Below, piece by piece: positions 48,401 to 54,169 of a stretch of 64,000 nucleotides of DNA (its first letter is position 1; each line of letters opens with the position of its first letter). A model generated the notes under the pieces. It did not search any database. It saw only the letters and a program-made list of their open reading frames with translations, and was not told the origin of the DNA. A program made the position numbers and the translations under genes. Origin of the DNA: Acanthopleura granulata (taxonomy: Eukaryota; Mollusca; Polyplacophora; Chitonida; Chitonidae); the NCBI GenBank assembly GCA_016165875.1, contig JABBOT010000004.1:13455672-13519671 (forward strand), written 5' to 3'.

Positions 48401-51241
48401 AGATACAAATGCACATGCATACAATCTCTTACATACTTCCGTAACTCATCATGATAAAGCCATGAACACCTAACCATCATGATATATGTATATATATAAC
48501 TGTTATTTCAGGAAAACCACTGATCAAAGATACATATATGTTCATTGTGAAAGGGCGCCTGAATTCCCTTCATAAGTAATTCATAAGGCCATTTGAAACA
48601 CTTGGGTGATTTGCTACCATTTCCAGGTCCCACATCTCAGTTCACTGTGATCCATTCCTTGAAAAATACCTTCCATTGCAAAATATGGATAAGTCATGTG
48701 AATCTTTAATTTTGAACTGTAACAGATAACAAACTAATAGCCATATAGATATACAGTGTATGTATCATGTTTAAATAAATGAGGTAAAGCTTTTGACAAA
48801 AATAATTATCAAACTTTCCTGAAAATCAACCAGAAACATACAGACAGACAAAATTTGTAAAAACATGATCCCATTGAGAACAAATTTGTCTTTTGAAAGA
48901 TGTAAACTTATTCTGTTAACCCATCACACAGGGGAGAGCTCTAAGTTAGATGTCTTGCAGGCCTAGCATGCCTAGAGGACTAGTGTTATACATGCATTCT
49001 CTTCACGCTCAGACTCACTGGGATGGTAGAATATAGAGGATTTAACTTTTCAATTACTTACATGCTGCTCTTTGAAATCACAATTTTGCCACACACATGC
49101 ATGACATACATGTAATACCATTCCTTTATATGCTAAAATTTATTTTTACACAACTGTCAACAGCATTCCTATGTTTGTTATTTACCTAGATTTTTTTCTC
49201 TAACCTTTTATAGGCACTCTGCACATGAAAATAAAAATCATTTATATAGTTTAGAGGAGTTGATAACCTGGTAACAGACAGAAGTTGTGGTCAGATTGCC
49301 AACAAAACTCATGTACATAAGTAGAACATTACAAACAGGTCAAGCAGGAGTTTTGGTGCTTCAAGCAGATCAAGAGGTAAACTAGCAAGATATCACACTG
49401 AACAACCCTCATCATATTACATAGCTAAAACTGTAACCCTAGCTAATGTGAAGATTATTTAGGACACTAGGCACAATGGGTCACATTTGGTCAACTAAAG
49501 CTTTATATTACTGTAGATTATAATGTGACTATTTGGTAATTAACGCTGTAATGTAGGCTTCATAATAAGATATTGTATAACAGCATCTGGCTGGCAGGAA
49601 ATGCATGTAGCAAATTTAAGATATCTCAGCATTTAAAGGTTTGGTTAAATCCACACTAAAAATAAGTATCCCTAGTGTATTAAATGAATGCGTTCATTTG
49701 CACAATGCAAATATCACAAATTCAAGCAAACAGAAGGCTGACATGGATATATTCGCTTTGTTAAACAACCTAAATGCAGGGATTTTCATACAACATGCAG
49801 AAAATGAGATTTCTCAGACTGATAAATCAGAAATAATTTCAAACCAACCATAAAAATCTGTTTAACTTTATTTGCTATGAAGCTAACAAAGGGTATTATC
49901 ACTACTTATTCATAGCAAAATATTTGGTTTCTTAGTACTGGAAACGGCATTGATAATATTAATACCTAATGAACATTTGCAAATAATACCACATTATGTT
50001 GCACGACATGTTAAACACAAGTTTCCACATTCCACTTGCAACTCTTATCACAAGGAGCGACTAAAACTGCATATAAGGAAAAACACTGCATACTTGCAAT
50101 TATTAAAACAGGGTACACAAATGAATCCTGTTTGAGATTCTGACAAACAACTATTAAAAAGTCTGAATGGTTTTAAGGAGTACAATTTGAAGATTGTTAG
50201 ACAAATCTTTTGCCATATGCAGAGTCAGTGCCTGGGGTAACAAAGAAATGGACCAGGAAAGGAGAGAGGAAACTGTCGCCTAAGATAGTGAGTGGCCTTG
50301 TGTCCCAGCCTACTCTGGATGTAGCTTGAGTGTAAATTGATACAGGAGACAGCCCCCACATCTGTATGTGTGACCCAGGCTATGCTGTTAAAACTGGATT
50401 CTCTGTCTACTTTGGTGACCCCCTCAACCTGCCCACATGGCAAGCTGTGTAAACTGGATCCTACATAACTTACAAAGGCACCTAGAAAAGTTTCTTAATT
50501 ATTCTCCATAGACCAGAACAAAAACTGGTTTACTGATATGCCTCGGTACAAATTGACGATTTATTAATGAATCAGACACAAACTAATTTGAATAAATTCT
50601 ATCATATATCATCAACTGTAGCCCTGACTAAATTAGAATGAACAACAGACTAACGAGTGTCTCTTTACTAGATTAAAAACTAACATAGGGTTTAAATGAT
50701 CAAAAAACATTAAATTTATCAGAGGCAATAATCCAGACTTTGGGGCATTTAAAAACTGAACACAAAGATGCTAAGATGACTGAGAATAATTCTCACATTT
50801 ATACACCTTTTCATACTAAACACGACACATATAACAGTGTTATCGTTATATTGTTCTCAACTCTAACACGACACATATATTATAGTTAAATAAACAATTT
50901 TTTATAAGCAGTTCATTCAGAAGATACTTGCATTTAAATTTATGACAATCAGCAGAAGCTAATCATTAAAAACGTAATGCCACACTTCAGACGGCAGAAA
51001 TTCTCCACACAAATTACTGTCAAACTCTAACACACTATTTGGAGTATTCAGAAAGTTGCTGTCTCCTGATATTCCAACTTCTTCGGCTAGCATAGAAACA
51101 CAGATAGAAACAAAGTGAGCTCAAAAGAGACTTTCCATTTAGTATAACCTGAAAATGAATGAAATAAAGTATATGGTAACTACAATGAAAGAAATACTCA
51201 CCACATATACAAATAAAAATAATTACTAATCTTCCTGTCAT
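251..51241 (-). CDS. LAMB1: Laminin subunit beta (beta-1/2 type), 28 coding exons, 3' end missing
   Basis: Secreted basement-membrane protein. In the known family the beta chain joins an alpha and a gamma chain through a C-terminal coiled coil, and its LN domain polymerises laminin into sheets. The joined exons (minus strand) are 51241-51202, 32558-32011, 30679-30562, 24270-24125, 22550-22430, 18725-18537, 17479-17300, 15655-15546, 15126-14911, 14366-14208, 12484-12364, 11470-11343, 10694-10505, 10140-9997, 9344-9113, 8674-8511, 8155-7931, 7672-7473, 7171-7075, 6863-6672, 6081-5901, 5591-5407, 4871-4636, 4173-3991, 3299-3123, 2812-2637, 2075-1934, 427-251. Every junction is GT-AG, phases agree throughout, and the total is 4977 nt (1659 codons) without a stop. 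Vertebrate LAMB1 is near 1790 residues, so roughly 100 codons lie off the left edge. The LF (laminin IV type B) domain and the Cys-rich insert in the coiled coil mark it as beta rather than gamma or alpha. An LN domain excludes LAMB3. Many invertebrates have a single gene ancestral to LAMB1, 2 and 4, so LAMB1 here means LAMB1-like. Confidence 0.97.
716..991 (+). mobile_element. tRNA-derived SINE, full copy with 13-bp target-site duplication
   Basis: The head resembles a tRNA: an A-box-like tggctcagttg near 731 and a B-box-like gagttcaagtcc near 800. The tail reads gtgaaatattcctgagtact, then aaacgccaatcaaataaata and (aaat)n. It is flanked by a perfect direct repeat taagaactgaagg at 703-715 and 992-1004, which shows retroposition. 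It sits antisense to the laminin transcript. Confidence 0.88.
1117..1269 (-). mobile_element. SINE fragment, minus strand
   Basis: Begins with tttatttatttgattggtgt (the reverse of the SINE tail), then aatatttcacttata and gaaacccacaaacatccg. The tRNA-like head is missing. Same family as 716-991 in opposite orientation, 125 bp away. Confidence 0.8.
1306..1830. repeat. Degenerate tandem array, four units of about 125-160 bp
   Basis: The phrase tttggtgaac or its variant recurs at 1318, 1475, 1636 and 1761. The units share ccaatgactttgaagaaaaa (ggtcaaagt follows) and gaaaatcaa phrases. Noncoding, within intron 27. Confidence 0.8.
1934..2075 (-). CDS. LAMB1: Laminin beta exon 27: coil domain I
   Basis: Encodes [40 protein letters not shown] and IYLTQ. 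The acceptor cctag before TGAAGAAG was chosen over the later AG because it matches the incoming phase 2. Donor gtatgc. Confidence 0.9.
2076..2636 (-). other. Laminin beta intron 26
   Basis: 561 bp of AT-rich intron. Nothing else recognised. Confidence 0.85.
2637..2812 (-). CDS. LAMB1: Laminin beta exon 26: coil domain I
   Basis: Encodes [33 protein letters not shown] and LKERADRA. It aligns with ANEVLKMEMPSTPQQLQNL of LAMB1. Phase 0 to 2; acceptor tgtcag, donor gtaagt. Confidence 0.93.
2813..3122 (-). other. Laminin beta intron 25
   Basis: 310 bp of AT-rich intron. Nothing else recognised. Confidence 0.85.
3123..3299 (-). CDS. LAMB1: Laminin beta exon 25: coil domain I
   Basis: 59 codons, phase 0 to 0: [40 protein letters not shown] and TPDEIRQ. 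It aligns with the LIKQIRNFLTQDSADLDSIE stretch of LAMB1. Confidence 0.94.
3300..3990 (-). other. Laminin beta intron 24
   Basis: Occupied in part by a full SINE (3626-3885). Nothing else recognised. Confidence 0.85.
3626..3885 (+). mobile_element. tRNA-derived SINE, full copy with 12-bp target-site duplication
   Basis: Same family as 716-991. It has the head atcagtcagttagcgcgc, a B-box-like gagttcaagac, the middle gcggatggtcgtgggtttcc and the tail gtacggcgtaaaacaccaat followed by caaacaaataaataaaa. The direct repeat aaacagcatgaa at 3614-3625 and 3886-3897 flanks it. Confidence 0.88.
3991..4173 (-). CDS. LAMB1: Laminin beta exon 24: Cys-rich beta insert and coil domain I start
   Basis: Encodes [26 protein letters not shown] and then coil [18 protein letters not shown]. 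Six cysteines in a glycine-rich stretch between two coils is the laminin beta insert (Lbeta knob), which separates coil domains II and I and is found only in beta chains. 61 codons, phase 0 to 0. Confidence 0.95.
4174..4635 (-). other. Laminin beta intron 23
   Basis: Contains a hAT-like MITE copy at 4417-4598 and an A-rich tract near 4278-4300. No exon seen. Confidence 0.85.
4417..4598 (-). mobile_element. hAT-like MITE, copy 1
   Basis: About 182 bp, bounded by caggg and cccctg and with imperfect inverted ends (cagggttttcttagc against the reverse of the other end, caggggtttttgtc). Its reverse strand aligns along its length with 30901-31093. CAGGG-type termini suggest the hAT superfamily; no transposase is present. 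Confidence 0.55.
4636..4871 (-). CDS. LAMB1: Laminin beta exon 23: coiled-coil domain II, end
   Basis: Encodes [54 protein letters not shown] and a tail ending ISEINEM. Strongly charged heptads leading into the Cys-rich insert. Phase 1 to 0; donor gtacgt. Confidence 0.93.
4872..5406 (-). other. Laminin beta intron 22
   Basis: 535 bp of AT-rich sequence. Nothing recognised. Confidence 0.85.
5407..5591 (-). CDS. LAMB1: Laminin beta exon 22: coiled-coil domain II
   Basis: Heptad-bearing sequence [40 protein letters not shown] and VLIENVE. Three sequons (NLT, NTT, NAT). Phase 2 to 1; acceptor tttgtag, donor gtaaga. Confidence 0.92.
5592..5900 (-). other. Laminin beta intron 21
   Basis: 309 bp. 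Nothing recognised. Confidence 0.85.
5901..6081 (-). CDS. LAMB1: Laminin beta exon 21: coiled-coil domain II
   Basis: Encodes [20 protein letters not shown], then [18 protein letters not shown] and [10 protein letters not shown]. It matches the KISGVIGPY…VSEIKDIL stretch in vertebrates. Phase 1 to 2; donor gtgtgt, acceptor ttttag. Confidence 0.92.
6082..6671 (-). other. Laminin beta intron 20
   Basis: 590 bp. The laminin frame stays open for about 26 codons past the donor before a stop at 6595, which I read as intron. Nothing else seen. Confidence 0.8.
6672..6863 (-). CDS. LAMB1: Laminin beta exon 20: LE13, hinge cysteines, coiled-coil start
   Basis: Encodes [31 protein letters not shown], then [19 protein letters not shown]. 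The C..C.ECF..WD motif is the interchain disulfide hinge at the start of coil domain II. The frame stays open to a stop at 6595, but donor gtgaag at 6671 gives the phase needed and a good family alignment across the junction (DLSVRTREM against ELTNRTHRF). Confidence 0.9.
7075..7171 (-). CDS. LAMB1: Laminin beta exon 19: rest of LE12
   Basis: Smallest internal exon (97 nt): [19 protein letters not shown] and GDPRVQCY. The acceptor gtttgaccag has a weak pyrimidine tract, but it is the only AG that keeps the frame and yields C..(Y/F).G.CQC, as in the family. Donor gtgagt, phase 0 to 1. Confidence 0.9.
7473..7672 (-). CDS. LAMB1: Laminin beta exon 18: LE11 and start of LE12
   Basis: Encodes [52 protein letters not shown] and AQCYE. 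The [15 protein letters not shown] repeat of LAMB1 aligns throughout. Phase 1 to 0; acceptor cttatag, donor gtagta. Confidence 0.95.
7931..8155 (-). CDS. LAMB1: Laminin beta exon 17: end of LE9 and LE10
   Basis: Encodes [52 protein letters not shown] and [23 protein letters not shown] in vertebrates aligns directly. Phase 1 to 1; acceptor gtaaag, donor gtaagt. Confidence 0.95.
8156..8510 (-). other. Laminin beta intron 16
   Basis: 355 bp of AT-rich intron; nothing recognised. The neighbouring introns 17 (7673-7930), 18 (7172-7472) and 19 (6864-7074) are near or below 300 bp and also empty. Confidence 0.85.
8511..8674 (-). CDS. LAMB1: Laminin beta exon 16: end of LE8 and most of LE9
   Basis: Encodes [48 protein letters not shown]. 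It corresponds to the LAMB1 segment carrying PDSGR, which here reads GPGSGF. Phase 2 to 1; acceptor tttcag, donor gtgaga. Confidence 0.95.
8675..9112 (-). other. Laminin beta intron 15
   Basis: 438 bp of AT-rich intron. Nothing recognised. Confidence 0.85.
9113..9344 (-). CDS. LAMB1: Laminin beta exon 15: LE7 and start of LE8
   Basis: Encodes [37 protein letters not shown], then [19 protein letters not shown] and [11 protein letters not shown]. It corresponds to the HWGFPSC..CQCNGHAD region of LAMB1. Phase 1 to 2; acceptor acacag, donor gtaggg. Confidence 0.95.
9345..9996 (-). other. Laminin beta intron 14
   Basis: 652 bp of AT-rich intron with one TACATGTA near 9763. Nothing else recognised. 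Confidence 0.85.
9997..10140 (-). CDS. LAMB1: Laminin beta exon 14: LE6
   Basis: Complete LE repeat in a phase 1-1 exon: [34 protein letters not shown] and [12 protein letters not shown]. Confidence 0.96.
10141..10504 (-). other. Laminin beta intron 13
   Basis: 364 bp. Nothing recognised. Confidence 0.85.
10505..10694 (-). CDS. LAMB1: Laminin beta exon 13: end of LF domain
   Basis: Encodes [13 protein letters not shown], then [32 protein letters not shown]. The C..…C..IIFSISA.…GL block closes the LF domain in the family. Phase 0 to 1; donor gtaagg. Confidence 0.95.
10695..11342 (-). other. Laminin beta intron 12
   Basis: 648 bp. Nothing recognised. Confidence 0.85.
11343..11470 (-). CDS. 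LAMB1: Laminin beta exon 12: LF domain
   Basis: Encodes [20 protein letters not shown] and a tail ending ASILVDS. It corresponds to the SRYVVLPRPVCFE region of vertebrate beta-1; the RYVVLPR heparin-binding peptide described there reads RYMVVSP here. Phase 1 to 0; acceptor tttcag, donor gtgagt. Confidence 0.95.
11471..12363 (-). other. Laminin beta intron 11
   Basis: 893 bp, mostly taken by the degenerate tandem array at 11730-12270. Confidence 0.85.
11730..12270. repeat. Degenerate tandem array with GACA runs, four units
   Basis: Variants of aagtttcattgaa recur at 11739, 11853, 12008 and 12144, each followed by phrases such as gacaaaaactgtaggaggag and agcattttgaaa. Units are separated by gacagacagac runs (near 11928 and 12213). 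Noncoding. Confidence 0.75.
12364..12484 (-). CDS. LAMB1: Laminin beta exon 11: LF domain
   Basis: Encodes [20 protein letters not shown], then [11 protein letters not shown] and SLQP. It matches the ITVQRPGR…C.N.IP.DD segment of vertebrate LAMB1. Phase 0 to 1; acceptor tttcag, donor gtaata. Confidence 0.95.
12485..14207 (-). other. Laminin beta intron 10
   Basis: 1.7 kb of AT-rich intron. A plus-strand 133-codon frame at 13742-14143 is AT-rich with no family resemblance and I do not call it a gene. Nothing else recognised. Confidence 0.8.
14208..14366 (-). CDS. LAMB1: Laminin beta exon 10: LF domain
   Basis: 53 codons, phase 0 to 0: [38 protein letters not shown] and [10 protein letters not shown]. 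The WTG.GF.RV.EG..LEF.ID pattern is specific to the beta-chain LF domain. Confidence 0.95.
14367..14910 (-). other. Laminin beta intron 9
   Basis: 544 bp. Nothing recognised. Confidence 0.85.
14911..15126 (-). CDS. LAMB1: Laminin beta exon 9: end of LE4, LE5, start of LF
   Basis: Reads [47 protein letters not shown] and [20 protein letters not shown]. The YEAE stretch opens the LF (laminin IV type B) domain as in vertebrate beta chains. 72 codons, phase 0 to 0; acceptor ctgtag, donor gtaagg. Confidence 0.95.
15127..15545 (-). other. Laminin beta intron 8
   Basis: 419 bp. A SINE tail remnant (gcataaaacaccaatcaaat) lies at 15174-15193; the rest is unremarkable. Confidence 0.8.
15546..15655 (-). 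CDS. LAMB1: Laminin beta exon 8: first part of LE4
   Basis: Encodes [18 protein letters not shown], then [16 protein letters not shown]. It matches the KRLVTGQHCDQC repeat of vertebrate LAMB1 but is slightly shorter in the first loop. Acceptor cttccag, donor gtaagt, phase 1 to 0. Confidence 0.95.
15656..17299 (-). other. Laminin beta intron 7
   Basis: 1.6 kb of intron. No exon, repeat family or RNA gene recognised. Confidence 0.8.
17300..17479 (-). CDS. LAMB1: Laminin beta exon 7: LE3
   Basis: Symmetric phase 1-1 exon encoding [35 protein letters not shown] and [14 protein letters not shown], with eight cysteines in LE spacing. Confidence 0.96.
17480..18536 (-). other. Laminin beta intron 6
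   Basis: 1.06 kb of intron. Nothing recognised. Confidence 0.8.
18537..18725 (-). CDS. LAMB1: Laminin beta exon 6: LE2
   Basis: A whole LE repeat in a symmetric phase 1-1 exon: [39 protein letters not shown] and [13 protein letters not shown]. The [11 protein letters not shown] block is a beta-chain hallmark. Confidence 0.96.
18726..22429 (-). other. Laminin beta intron 5
   Basis: 3.7 kb of intron. Only short frames and several TACATGTA palindromes; no exon or known repeat identified. Confidence 0.8.
22430..22550 (-). CDS. LAMB1: Laminin beta exon 5: second half of LE1
   Basis: Encodes [19 protein letters not shown], then [11 protein letters not shown] and NACK. The HNTKG..CE.C..F pattern is the LE core. 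Phase 0 to 1; donor gtgagt, acceptor tgtttag. Confidence 0.95.
22551..24124 (-). other. Laminin beta intron 4
   Basis: 1.57 kb of intron. A fragment matching one end of the hAT-like MITE (gatgagaaaattgtctagaa then aacccctg) lies at 22941-22970. Nothing else recognised. Confidence 0.75.
24125..24270 (-). CDS. LAMB1: Laminin beta exon 4: end of LN, first half of LE1
   Basis: Reads [20 protein letters not shown], which is near-identical across beta chains and closes the LN domain. The LE1 start follows ([12 protein letters not shown]), with a loop up to PDRPDM. Acceptor gttgcag, donor gtgagt, phase 1 to 0. Confidence 0.96.
26020..26117 (+). mobile_element. Decayed SINE 3' part
   Basis: ctctggtttcctccacccat followed by aagtacagcatcaaaaacta and atcaaataaagaaa matches the second half of the SINE family. 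The head is not recognisable. Confidence 0.5.
28493..28787. repeat. 42-bp minisatellite, about seven units
   Basis: Units begin tggagtatatgactggtgca at 28493, 28535, 28577, 28619 and 28661, with two decayed copies to 28787. Because 42 is divisible by three, open frames arise on both strands (plus strand repeat [14 protein letters not shown]). I treat these frames as by-products. Confidence 0.9.
29724..30172 (+). repeat. Dispersed CRE-type repeat, copy A
   Basis: Shares with 47057-47510 and 54170-54700 the ordered phrases agagctac, ctgcgtcttaaaagcaag, tttcctaaattgtg, catcccagcataattgcc, gggataaatagtgttattca and a gtggcac end. One core tgacgtcggg element is visible at 29955. No coding capacity. 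In this copy most of the CpG-bearing motifs have decayed. Confidence 0.75.
30562..30679 (-). CDS. LAMB1: Laminin beta exon 3: LN domain, continued
   Basis: Encodes [20 protein letters not shown] and then a leucine-rich strand, [18 protein letters not shown], which includes the sequon NFT. It matches the EDPYS..QNLLKITNLR block of vertebrate LAMB1. Flanked by tttcag and gtaagt, phase 0 to 1. Confidence 0.95.
30680..32010 (-). other. Laminin beta intron 2
   Basis: 1.3 kb of intron with a hAT-like MITE copy at 30901-31093; the rest is unremarkable. Confidence 0.8.
30901..31093 (+). mobile_element. hAT-like MITE, copy 2
   Basis: 193 bp from cagggggttttctagcca to a reverse-complementary end (tgggtagaaaaatccctg). 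The flanks gtgaaata on the left and ttgaaata on the right, two bases beyond the end, resemble an 8-bp target duplication (7 of 8). Aligns with the reverse of 4417-4598. Confidence 0.6.
32011..32558 (-). CDS. LAMB1: Laminin beta exon 2: LN domain, main part
   Basis: Codes for residues 14-196. Diagnostic LN stretches are [13 protein letters not shown] near the N terminus, [24 protein letters not shown] and [20 protein letters not shown], with a sequon NVS just before [10 protein letters not shown]. The match to vertebrate beta-1 is very close here. LN is the polymerisation domain in the family. The acceptor is tttcag and the donor gtaaag; the exon enters at phase 1 and ends in phase 0 after GEGE. 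Confidence 0.97.
32658..32748 (+). mobile_element. SINE 3' fragment
   Basis: gtttcctcccactataatgc, then gtgacattcttgagtacagc and ataaaacacaaatcaaataa. Third portion of the SINE only. Confidence 0.75.
34568..34588. repeat. Poly-A tract (A21)
   Basis: Uninterrupted run of 21 A within intron 1. Confidence 0.95.
40567..41310. repeat. Minisatellite of about 84-bp period
   Basis: The phrase tgtaccacaaag and variants recur at about 40567, 40651, 40735, 40793, 40878, 41160 and 41250. Adjacent units at 40793 and 40878 share caaagtatgtggtcataatg and tgacactaacacaca almost without change, suggesting recent duplication. Confidence 0.8.
42961..43126. repeat. 83-bp tandem duplication, two copies
   Basis: atgcatgatcaaagaggtca starts at 42961 and again at 43044. 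The copies differ at only a few bases across 83 bp. Confidence 0.93.
46438..46556 (-). mobile_element. SINE fragment, minus strand
   Basis: ttattcgattgatgttttac, then aagaacatttcattcatacg and gagggaaacccacgaccatc read as the reverse of the SINE 3' half. Confidence 0.65.
47057..47510 (+). repeat. Dispersed CRE-type repeat, copy B
   Basis: Carries agagctac, ctctgtgtcttaagagcaat, gctttcctaaattataaaat, then a G14 run at 47146-47159, gggaaacaaaattttgctgt and cattccagcatagctgcc, colinear with copies A and C. CpG sites are largely lost here. Confidence 0.7.
51202..51241 (-). CDS. LAMB1: Laminin beta exon 1: start codon and signal peptide
   Basis: ATG at 51241 has A at -3 and encodes [13 protein letters not shown] plus the first base of a glycine codon, followed by the strong donor gtgagta. 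With exon 2 this gives a short hydrophobic core ([12 protein letters not shown]) ahead of SRRQ, typical of a secretory signal. The phase-1 end fits the phase of exon 2. An in-frame ATG at 51295 would add 18 residues (starting MLSWNFEF) but has a poor context and places the hydrophobic core far from the N terminus, so I prefer 51241. The transcription start was not determined. Confidence 0.8.
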
Positions 51242-51570
51242 TTTTGATGATAATATCCTTCTTGCCAAGACAAATTCAAAGTTCCAGCTGAGCATAGGCC
51301 TGCAATAATCCACGCTTGGAGTCGGAGAGCCTTTCTGTTCGTGCACCCATCAGCAAATCGCCCCTACACTCGCCGAGGCGGAGGGCCGGACTTAGCCGAG
51401 CTGTTCACCGTGCACTTCCCCTGCCCTGCGAAAACCACAACAACGTGGTTCTGCGGCACCCAGTCACTGTTGTAACGCTCTCTGCAACAAAATCCAAACC
51501 TCTTCAATTCACGAAAGTCCCATCGGGTCGATCACTAAAAATCAATGACAGCACGCAGAGGTCTTCCGTC
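51242..51570 (-). promoter_or_regulatory. Laminin beta 5' UTR and probable CpG-rich promoter
   Basis: Immediately upstream of the initiator ATG. About 15 CpG dinucleotides fall within 51360-51560, far above the rest of the window, including the block around 51370-51412 (cgccgaggcgg). No clear TATA box is visible. A CpG-dense TATA-less promoter is an inference; no transcription start can be read from sequence. Confidence 0.4.
51276..51350 (-). other. Possible upstream ORF in the laminin beta 5' UTR
   Basis: An ATG at 51350 opens a 24-codon frame that stops at 51276, 34 nt before the laminin ATG. It is out of frame with the main reading frame. It matters only if transcription begins to the right of 51350. 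Confidence 0.3.
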
Positions 51571-53717
51571 TTGCTTCAATGAAAAAGCTTACTGGCTGGT
51601 CTCTGGACGCAAGATGAGTTTCGCTACAAGTAGTTGCTTACTCCTAGTGCACTAAACTTCCAAACCTTTCCCAGCAGTTCGTTTTAAGAATTCTACTTTT
51701 GGAACAGTAATTAGTCTAATCTGCATCCTAATTATACTCACTGGCGTTGACGTGCTAAATGCAGAATGCACAATTTAAATAGCAATGTATAATCATGGAA
51801 CACTGATTCAAGTTGGATTATGACCCGCCGTTACTTACCACACAAGCCGAGTACTGTCTGTATCTTACATGTTCAAGGCAGACCGACTATCGCTCGGTCG
51901 GTCGGTCAGACTTCTCAACTTTTAACCAGACTACATACCGACCCCGCGGATGCAAGATCAAAACAGTGCACCTCGCTTTAGAGTTTCGATTTGATGATAA
52001 ATCATTCAACCTATGATTTGTATTTATATATGTAATATTGCAACATGGTAAATATTTTTGTCTAACTTCTTTTTTTATAATGTATCATGATTATTGAATA
52101 CGATTCCCATGGGAGGTGCAGTACTAACAGGAACAGCCGAAGTCTCTAAGATCTGCTAAGTCTACAACAACACAGTCTATGACAACTTCCTCTAGTTTAA
52201 GGTTTATCTTAAAAAAATATTGTTATTAAAGAGTAAATGAGACCATTGTCCTAAGATTGAATCCTTCTGATGTGCGTATACGACATGTACAGAACTACGT
52301 TTTGCTTTAAAGAGTATAAAGTTTGACATTTGATATTCCAAGGGGACTTAACTCTAGATCACGTTTCTAATAGACAGACAGCAGAATATGTATAACTTTT
52401 AATAACTTTACGAAGTTCTCGCACTAAGGTTCTAAAATAAATAAATAAAAAAAAATACGAAACAAAAAATTATTTTAATTCGAAACAAAATTTATGTTCA
52501 ATTACAGACGTGACAACAACTACTAAATGAAATACCGCAGCACTGGAAGTTGGACGAAAACATAGTGTACTCGATATGTGACATAAGCTGACTACGAAAG
52601 TGATAATTTCAGCACCGTATATTATTTATATATATATGTATATTTATTGCATAATACATAGTACTCATTTTCAACATAGAATACAACTAATTATATTTTA
52701 GTAATTTACCCTTTTGTAAATTATTTATCGGCTTATTTTACGGGCGAAAGGACCTTTAGTTACCGAAGTAAACCACGGACTTCGGACGAGTTACATGGGA
52801 TGTCTCTCACGAATACGTAAGTGTGACATTTAAATGGCACCTCGCTGGTGTGATTAAGGTTGTTGTTTCAGTTAATTGGTCTGCTTGAGTAGTCTGCATC
52901 AGCAACCATGCGCAGTTTATAGCAGGAGGCAATGCATATTTACCCGAAGCAATGGTATTCACAGCAGGTGAACCCCCTTCAGTGAGCCAATCCACCTAAT
53001 CAGGGGGAACTAAGAAAACACAACTGCCTTGGTTCACAACATGTTATACTTTTTGTGAAATTTAAGGTATTTAAAATTCGAATTTGGTTTTCATCTGAAG
53101 AAGAGAATGGAGAATTACAAAGTGAAATTAAAAAAAACTTGGCCAAATTTCATGCGAAGGGTTCTAGTACCCTTAAAGATATCCACAGAGACTGTCATTT
53201 CATTCTAGATAGCTCTGTTTCATATCCATATATATATGTGTATTGTAAGATGGCATGGGCCATCACGTAAGTTATGGGTCCACGATTTCGACTAAAGGGA
53301 GGTAACGTCCCTCTCAAGTGCCATATCTTCTATACAGATAACATAGGTCTATGGACTGGGATAAATGTAAATCAATATATGGCATATGGAAAACCAACCT
53401 TTTCATCTCAATGATACGTGTATGTATATATACTAGAACTCAGAAGTTAAATGTAAAGTTAAGCAATATGTTAGAATGTATACATTTAGCAGTGTTAGGG
53501 GTTGTATGAAAACCTGGGTCATTTTTGCGGCCTTCATATCAGATCCCCGAAGGACTATTGTCTGTATCAGTGACGCGTGAATGAGTGATTTATCACGCCA
53601 TATTTTGTTGATACGTTATTTCTGGTATGAAAGCATTTGTTGACACAAACAAATTGGAACAGCCTTTATAAATAGTGTACTAGTATATGCCCTTCTCAAC
53701 TTACCATTAACTTTGTC

Positions 53718-53842
53718 TACCGGCGTGAAAGCAATTTAGCGCAGGCCTATTTTTTATCACTTTCGTCATGATACGAATATGAAGATATCTTAAATGTACG
53801 CAACCTGAGATTGTTATATATATATATTCTTTCACGCCGGTA
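53718..53842. repeat. Short foldback: 14-bp perfect inverted repeat
   Basis: taccggcgtgaaag at 53718-53731 and its exact reverse complement at 53829-53842, with a 97-nt interior that includes a short TA run. The arms are GC-richer than their surroundings. Could be the end of a very small foldback element. Confidence 0.7.
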
Positions 53843-54169
53843 GTGCAGTTGCTGAGACACGACCCTGGCAGGGACATTGGAAATGTACCTCCCAACGGTA
53901 TCATTTTGTCTTCGTTGTTCATGAACAAGAACTGTAACTAGCACACTATGCCTACTGATTTCCAGATAGCAAAGAATAACGATTTACTTAGAATAGAGGA
54001 CATTTTTATTACTCCTAAGAACTTGATTAGCTAGTTCCTAATTTCTCGCAAGCATGAAGAATTCAGGTTCTACATAATTCGGAAGAACATGCCCCAAAGC
54101 CTGATGTGATTAAAAACTTCATTCACTCACGATTTCCAATAATTAGATTCGGTCTCAAAGAACGTTTTG

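Larger units (their letters stand above)
32559..51201 (-). other. Laminin beta intron 1 (18.6 kb)
   Basis: By far the longest intron, just after the signal-peptide exon. It contains SINE fragments, an A21 run (34568-34588), an ~84-bp minisatellite (40567-41310), an 83-bp duplication (42961-43126), copy B of the CRE-type repeat (47057-47510) with a G14 run, and many TACATGTA palindromes. I found no nested gene that stands up; frames inside are short and resemble nothing. Regulatory elements are likely by analogy with other long first introns but none is identified. Confidence 0.8.
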
